DNA of 64,000 bases from DASPKT01 sp035626475. Its GTDB lineage: Bacteria > Pseudomonadota > Alphaproteobacteria > Azospirillales > Azospirillaceae. The stretch's first letter is position 1. Each line of letters opens with the position of its first letter. The translations under genes were made by a program, and so were the position numbers. Below, in pieces: positions 59,888-64,000 of the stretch. Location: the NCBI GenBank assembly GCA_035626475.1, contig DASPNP010000010.1:86243-150242 (forward strand). The letters run 5' to 3'. The notes beneath the pieces were generated by a model. That model did no database searches. It was not told the origin of the DNA and was given only the letters and a program-made list of their open reading frames with translations.

Positions 59888-59998
59888 TGCGTCCTTCGAC
59901 AGGCTCAGGATGAGGATGTGGGTGCTGCTCCCGGTGGCTCAGGAACGAGGAGTGCCTGGCATCCCCCATTCCTCATCCTGAGCCTGTCGAAGGACGCA
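59888..59998. repeat. Family R1 paired inverted repeat
   Basis: Arms at 59888-59915 and 59971-59998 are inverted copies of the same 28-bp sequence as at 12533, 18988 and 40883. Confidence 0.85.
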
Positions 59999-60027
59999 CC
60001 ACGGTACAGCCCCCACCAGGAAACGCC

Positions 60028-60615
60028 TCAACTCCGCGGCGCCTGCGGACCCGGTAGCGGCGCGGCGGACTCCTCGTCCAGGCGGCCGGCGCAGGAGAGG
60101 CGGTTGGTGCCGGCGCTGACCGGCTCGTCCAGCGGGGCGCGCAGCGTGACCTCGATCAGCACCATGTCCAGCAGCCGCTCGCCGAAGGGCTCGGGCTGGC
60201 CGGCCTCGCGGCGGAACTCCGAGCCGAAGACGCGCTGCAGGTACCAGGCGGCGCCGGACGGGCCGGTGGGGGCGTCGGCCAGCAGCGCGCCCTTCAGCGC
60301 CACGAAGGCGTCGTTGCAGGCGGCCGGCGTGCGCTGCGCCGGGGTCCGCACCAGCGAGGCGAAGCCCAGCACCCGCCGGTCGCCGCGCAGCATGGTGCCG
60401 GTGCGGTTCTCCCCCGCCCGGTCGCGCAGGCCCGAGGCGACCAGCGCGCGCGACAGGTCGCGCTCCAGCCGCATCATGCCCCAGTCCATCAGCGTGACGG
60501 GGGTTCGCGAGAGAAACTGGAACAGCTCGTTGTCGGCCGGCGTGGGCGGCGGCGTCTGCGCCACCGCCGGAGCGGCCGCCAGCATCGCCAGGAGCATCAT
60601 CGCCGTACCGCGCAT
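60028..60615 (-). CDS. Exported protein of unknown function
   Basis: A 195-residue protein with signal peptide MRGTAMMLLAMLAAAPAVAQ. The mature part begins TPPPTPADNELFQFLSRTPV and contains VTLMDWGMMRLERDLSRALV and a pair of cysteines (AACNDAF, LSCAGRL) that could form a disulphide. I do not recognise a family. I chose the ATG at 60615, placing GGAGG at 6-nt spacing; another ATG lies at 60621. Confidence 0.7.
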   Translation of the reverse strand: MRGTAMMLLAMLAAAPAVAQTPPPTPADNELFQFLSRTPVTLMDWGMMRLERDLSRALVASGLRDRAGENRTGTMLRGDRRVLGFASLVRTPAQRTPAACNDAFVALKGALLADAPTGPSGAAWYLQRVFGSEFRREAGQPEPFGERLLDMVLIEVTLRAPLDEPVSAGTNRLSCAGRLDEESAAPLPGPQAPRS

Positions 60616-60934
60616 CGCCATCCTCCGCCTGTCCGACCGGAGTCTAGTGGGCGGGAACGCCGCCGGTCCAGGCGGGGCGGGGGCGGGGAGGTCGCCGTCA
60701 GAAAAAATTCATCTGGTTGGACAGGCGCTGGAACCCCCCTCTCCCAGGGGGAGAGGGTTGGGGTGAGGGGGTAAGAGGGCAGGGGAAGAGCTGTGCATTG
60801 ACGTTTGCCCCCTGCTCCGCATTCCCGTACCCCCTCTCCCTGTCCCCCTCTCCCTGTCCCTCTCCCCCTGGGAGAGGGGACGGCAGTTCGGATCGCCGCC
60901 TTCAGACCAAGCCGCTCACATGGGCACGCCGGCC
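60616..60934. other. Intergenic region with CT-rich palindromes
   Basis: A 319-bp gap holding the R4 pair. No gene is seen. Confidence 0.6.
60735..60885. repeat. CT/GA-rich palindrome pair, family R4
   Basis: CCCCTCTCCCAGGGGGAGAGGG near 60736-60757 is a near-perfect palindrome; a related CTCTCCCCCTGGGAGAGGGG lies near 60862-60881, with short tandem CCCTCTCCCTGT units between them. Confidence 0.65.
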
Positions 60935-62563
60935 TCAGCCCACATCGCCCATGCCCACCAGCTGCACGCCAGCGAGCACGTCGCCCAGATCGGCGAAGCC
61001 GCTGCCGGTCCAGTAGACCGACTGGCCGCTGGCTTGGTTGCGGAACAGCACGTCGTCGCGGCCGTCGCCGTTCAGGTCCGCCGTCCCGGCGACCGACCAG
61101 CCGGGGGCGGGGGTGACGAAGTCCTGGAAGCCGGCGCTGCCCTGGCTCGGGTCCCAGAAGATCATGGTGCCGCTCACGGTATTGCGCAGCAGCAGATCGT
61201 CGGTGCCGCCGCCGATGAAGTTGCCCACCGCCTGCACGCCCCAGCCGCTGCCGGGCGCCAGCTGGATCAGGTCGCGGAAGCCGTTGCCGGTCCAGGCCAG
61301 CAGCGCGCCGTTGCCGCCGTTCTGGAAGATCACCTCCCGGCTGCCCGCCCCGTCCAACTCGCCCGTCGCGACGAAGGAGAAGCCCTGCGACAGGGTCAGG
61401 AAGGGGACGCTGCGGTTGCCGCCGGCGACGTCCAGGAAGATCATCCGGCCGCCGGCGTCGCGCAGCAGGATGTCGTCGGCGGCCGAGCCGGTGAAATTGC
61501 CGGTGCCGACCGCCTGGAAGCCGGCGAAGTCCGGCAGCACGGCGAATCCCTGGCCGCCCTTCGCGATATCCCACCAGACATGCGAGCCGCCGCCGACCGA
61601 CAGCAGCATGTCGTCGCGCCCGTCGGCGTTGAAGTCGCCCGTGCCGCGCACCGAGGTCGTGGCGTTGAAGCCGGCGAGCGACGTGAAGCCCTCGGCCCCG
61701 CGTGTCGTGTCCCAGGCCAGCACCTGGCCCGATGCGGCGCGCAGCAGCAGCTCCTCCGTGCCAGCCACGGGCGCGCTGGTGAGGGTGGAGAAGTCCAGGT
61801 CGATCTTCACGTTGGCGCCCTGCACCACCGCCTGCCGCGTCACCGGTGCCGCCAGCCCGCCGCCGCTGAAGGTCAGGGTGTAGCTGCCCTGCGGCAGGGC
61901 CATCTGGTAGCCGCCGGCGTCCCAGCTGGTGGTGCTGTAGATCTGGCCGGAGGAGGAGCGCGCCTGCACGGTGATGCCGCCCACGCCCTCGCCGACATCG
62001 TAGAAGCGGTCGCCGTCGCGGTCTTGGAACCCGACGCCCAGGATGAAATAGGCGCTGCCGGTGCGGGCGAAGTTCTGGGTCGCCATGACGCCGGTCGTGC
62101 CCTGGAACTCGCCCTGGGTGATGCCGATGCCGATCTCGCGGAAATGGCCGGCCAGGATGTTCTCGCGGTGCCCGGGCGAGCGGAACAGGCCATCCTCCAG
62201 CGTCTGCGTCACGTTCTGGGTGACGGCGACGCGGCTGCCGTACTGGGTGGCGATGTTCTCGCCCCAGCTCCAGGAACCGGTGAAGGGGTATCCCGCCGCC
62301 GCCATCCGGTCGCCGGGGGAGGAGCCGTTGACGCCCGTGTGGGAGAAAATGTCGGTCGCCAGCATCCAGTCGGAATGCGCCCGCGCCGCGTCGATCAGCA
62401 GCATGTTGAAGGCCAGCGGCTGCTTCGGCGTCGCGGTGATGGTGCCGGCCGGCAGACCCTGGTTCAGATCGATGCCCAGCCGCGCCGCCTCGCCCGCCGG
62501 ATCGGAGCGCGCGCGGTTCAGCAGCTCCAGCATGTACTGCTCGAACGCGGTCGGCTGCGCCAT
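60935..62563 (-). CDS. CAP (SCP/PR1) domain protein with FG-GAP-like C-terminus
   Basis: A 542-residue protein without a Sec signal. Residues about 1-175 are a CAP domain (QYMLELLNRARSDPAGEA, HSDWMLATDIFSHTG with the conserved His, WGENIATQYG, FRSPGHRENILAGHFREIGIG). A carboxypeptidase-regulatory-like segment follows (GVGGITVQARSSSGQ..., TLTFSGGG). The last 260 residues are FG-GAP/VCBS-like (VRGTGDFNADGRDDMLL, GTADLNGDGRDDVLF) and very similar to the end of the repeat protein at 3692-7618. I chose the ATG at 62563, preceded by GAGGGG. Non-classical export is inferred. Confidence 0.85.
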   Translation of the reverse strand: MAQPTAFEQYMLELLNRARSDPAGEAARLGIDLNQGLPAGTITATPKQPLAFNMLLIDAARAHSDWMLATDIFSHTGVNGSSPGDRMAAAGYPFTGSWSWGENIATQYGSRVAVTQNVTQTLEDGLFRSPGHRENILAGHFREIGIGITQGEFQGTTGVMATQNFARTGSAYFILGVGFQDRDGDRFYDVGEGVGGITVQARSSSGQIYSTTSWDAGGYQMALPQGSYTLTFSGGGLAAPVTRQAVVQGANVKIDLDFSTLTSAPVAGTEELLLRAASGQVLAWDTTRGAEGFTSLAGFNATTSVRGTGDFNADGRDDMLLSVGGGSHVWWDIAKGGQGFAVLPDFAGFQAVGTGNFTGSAADDILLRDAGGRMIFLDVAGGNRSVPFLTLSQGFSFVATGELDGAGSREVIFQNGGNGALLAWTGNGFRDLIQLAPGSGWGVQAVGNFIGGGTDDLLLRNTVSGTMIFWDPSQGSAGFQDFVTPAPGWSVAGTADLNGDGRDDVLFRNQASGQSVYWTGSGFADLGDVLAGVQLVGMGDVG

Positions 62564-62665
62564 CGTCTCTACCCCTCGATCGGTCCTCCCCATCCTCCTA
62601 CGGGGAGAATGAGGCCAAAGGGTGAACGATTTTCACGCCCGGACGGATCGTGGGGCGCAGGATTG

Positions 62666-63007
62666 TCACCGGAGGCGTGAGATACGGCGTGACGGATCCA
62701 TGCGTTCATGCATCACGCGGATGATCGGAATCCTGCCGTCGGCACCGCGTTCAGCCACGTAGTAGAGGATGTGGGAGGCGCCTCCCGTCCGGCCCGCCGC
62801 CAATGCCACGGCGTATGATCTGACATTCGCGCCAAGGTCGTTCCGCGGCCTGGAACCGGTGACCATCGGCGTTTCTCCGATAATCCTGCACGCGGCGATG
62901 ATCAGGGCGGCGTACCGGTCCACCTGGTCCGGACCGAAATTCACGAAGGTGTAGTCGAGGATATCTTCGATGTCCCGCTCGGCTCTCCGGAGCAGACGAT
63001 AGCTCAC
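62666..63007 (-). CDS. parE: ParE/RelE-family toxin
   Basis: A 113-residue protein starting MSYRLLRRAERDIEDILDYTFVNFGPDQVDRYAALI, a typical ParE/RelE fold start, and ending in HILYYVAERGADGRIPIIRVMHERMD. ParE toxins inhibit gyrase; RelE toxins cut mRNA; the sequence favours ParE (RRAERDIEDI and IIRVMHERMD). The start overlaps the antitoxin stop by 4 nt, so it is coupled. Both arginine and acidic contacts are intact, so the pair appears functional. Confidence 0.9.
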   Translation of the reverse strand: MSYRLLRRAERDIEDILDYTFVNFGPDQVDRYAALIIAACRIIGETPMVTGSRPRNDLGANVRSYAVALAAGRTGGASHILYYVAERGADGRIPIIRVMHERMDPSRRISRLR

Positions 63008-63276
63008 GCCCGCCTCTTGGCCTTCACCCTGGCGGCGATCTCCTCGATGGAGACGTCGGAGAAGCGGCCGTTCTCCAGATCGTCCAGCCCCTCCTGAATC
63101 GCGGCGCGGAGCACCTCCAGCTTGCGCTCCTCATCAGCCGCCGTTCCCTGCTGAAGCAGGCGGAGGCTGTGCTGGACCAATTCGCTGGCGTCGCGAAAGC
63201 GGCCGCTGGCCACCTCGCCCTCGACGAACTCCCTGAGCGATTCAGTCAGGTCGATGTGCATCCTTGCCTCGCCCAT
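63004..63276 (-). CDS. parD: ParD-family antitoxin
   Basis: A 90-residue protein with the ribbon-helix-helix start MHIDLTESLREFVEGEVASGRFRDASELVQHSLRLL, typical of ParD, and a C-terminal acidic/basic tail (LENGRFSDVSIEEIAARVKAKRRA). It should bind its own promoter and neutralise the adjacent toxin. The start is either ATG 63276 (GGAG 7 nt before) or ATG 63261 (MHIDLT; GAGG before); I give the longer. It overlaps the toxin gene by 4 nt. Confidence 0.9.
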   Translation of the reverse strand: MGEARMHIDLTESLREFVEGEVASGRFRDASELVQHSLRLLQQGTAADEERKLEVLRAAIQEGLDDLENGRFSDVSIEEIAARVKAKRRA

Positions 63277-63374
63277 GCAGCAGCTCCGCGATACGGAATG
63301 AACTATAGGCAGGTCCGGCAACCCGCGCCATGTCCCCATAGACGTCCCGCCCCGGAGGCCGGTTCCCGATCCCC

Positions 63375-64000
63375 TCACCCCAGCTGCGCCGCGTGGTGCC
63401 GCAGATGGTCGTCGATGACGGTCTGGATGAAGAAGTAGCCGTGGTCGTAGCCCTCGTGGCGGCGCAGCGTCAGGGTCTCGCCGGCGGCGGCGCAGGCCTC
63501 CTCCAGCAGCTCCGGGCGCAGCTGCTCCGCCAGGAACTTGTCGCCCAGCCCCTGGTCGACCAGAACCGGGCCGGGAAAGCGCTTGCCCGATGCCAGCAGC
63601 GCCGTGGCGTCATGCGCCTGCCAGGCCGCGCGGTCGGGCCCGAGATAGCCTGAGAACGCCTTCTCGCCCCAGGGCACCCGGGCCGGCGCCACGATCGGCG
63701 CCAGCGCCGAGACGGACTTGAACCGCCCGGGATGGCGCAGCGCCAGCGTCAGCGCCCCGTGCCCGCCCATGCTGTGCCCCATGATCCCCAGCCGCGCCAC
63801 GTCGGCATGGGGGAAGTAGCCGTGCAGCGCCTCCAGCACGTCGCGGGTGACGAAGCTCTCCATGCGGAAGTTGCGCGACCAGGGCTCGGCCGTGGCGTCC
63901 AGGTAGAAGCCGGCCGCCTCGCCGAAGTCCCAGGATTCCCGGATGCCGGGGAGGTCCAGCCCGCGCGGGCTGGTGTCGGGGGCCACCAGCATCAGCCCCA
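63375..64000 (-). CDS. fghA: S-formylglutathione hydrolase, 5' end outside window
   Basis: The 3' two-thirds of an esterase gene; the frame stays open to the window end, so the true start is beyond. LVAPDTSPRGLDLPGI, FVTRDVLEALHGYFPHADV, the nucleophile elbow GHSMGGHGAL (Ser) and the catalytic His in HEGYDHGYFFIQ match S-formylglutathione hydrolase (esterase D). It acts in glutathione-dependent formaldehyde detoxification in the cytoplasm. Confidence 0.92.
   Translation of the reverse strand, partial: GLMLVAPDTSPRGLDLPGIRESWDFGEAAGFYLDATAEPWSRNFRMESFVTRDVLEALHGYFPHADVARLGIMGHSMGGHGALTLALRHPGRFKSVSALAPIVAPARVPWGEKAFSGYLGPDRAAWQAHDATALLASGKRFPGPVLVDQGLGDKFLAEQLRPELLEEACAAAGETLTLRRHEGYDHGYFFIQTVIDDHLRHHAAQLG

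Noticed and set aside
1..64000. tRNA, rRNA or riboswitch genes
   Set aside because: No cloverleaf, rRNA core sequence or recognisable aptamer was seen on either strand.

Overview
The window is very GC-rich with dense, ordered genes. Tripartite TRAP transporters, CaiB-type CoA transferases, a PAS_5-type protein and families of short intergenic palindromes all suggest an alphaproteobacterium, probably Rhodospirillales-like (Azospirillum/Inquilinus type). That placement is inferred from gene content and composition only. There are about 38 protein genes and no rRNA, tRNA, CRISPR array, integrase or transposase that I could find.

Layout. 1-7.6 kb: two large RTX-type calcium-binding proteins, the first cut by the window start. 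7.7-12.5 kb: a small PAS protein, then a transporter-fused hybrid histidine kinase (SSS-PAS-HK-REC) overlapping a LuxR-type response regulator. 12.7-16.0 kb: a TRAP transporter whose binding protein closely resembles the 2-oxo-acid-binding TakP. 16.2-20.6 kb: a thioesterase, two secreted or periplasmic enzymes (SnoaL-like and alpha/beta hydrolase) sharing a 36-bp upstream element, a YbaK-type deacylase and an AraC regulator. 20.6-21.9 kb: two response regulators, one carrying a PilZ (c-di-GMP-binding) domain. 22.1-40.9 kb: a 4303-residue repeat protein with an N-terminal LEPR-type motif and DUF4347, then TolC-, HlyD-, GAF-HlyD- and M50 protease-HlyD-like genes. 41.1-50.1 kb: a STAS-like protein and a uronate utilisation locus (FAH-family enzyme, second TRAP transporter, LacI regulator, UxaC, KduI, KduD). 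50.2-59.8 kb: a GntR regulator and a likely catabolic regulon (two SnoaL-like proteins, hydantoinase/acetone-carboxylase-type A and B subunits, HMG-CoA-lyase-like enzyme, CoA transferase, isochorismatase-like hydrolase). 60.0-64 kb: an unknown exported protein, a CAP-domain protein, a ParDE toxin-antitoxin pair and the 3' part of an S-formylglutathione hydrolase gene.

How the genes work together. The most unusual unit is 22.1-40.9 kb. A giant surface-type protein is followed by an outer-membrane channel, two periplasmic adaptors and a membrane metalloprotease fused to a third adaptor-like domain, with no ABC ATPase. The protease's N-terminus looks like a PqqD/RRE-type peptide-recognition domain. 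This suggests a dedicated export and processing route in which the LEPR-type N-terminus may be the recognised element. A REC-PilZ gene diverges from the giant gene, so c-di-GMP control is plausible.

Three regulons can be read from repeated operator-like sequences. TTGTATACAA palindromes lie 86 nt (SnoaL pair), about 33 nt and about 33 nt (lyase and CoA-transferase operons) upstream of the GntR-associated units. TGACACCGGTT sites lie 63-65 nt upstream of the two uronate operons. CTTCAA direct repeats spaced 21 bp lie upstream of the two exported enzymes next to the AraC gene.

Intergenic DNA is crowded with four families of short imperfect palindromes, some nested inside or truncated by one another.
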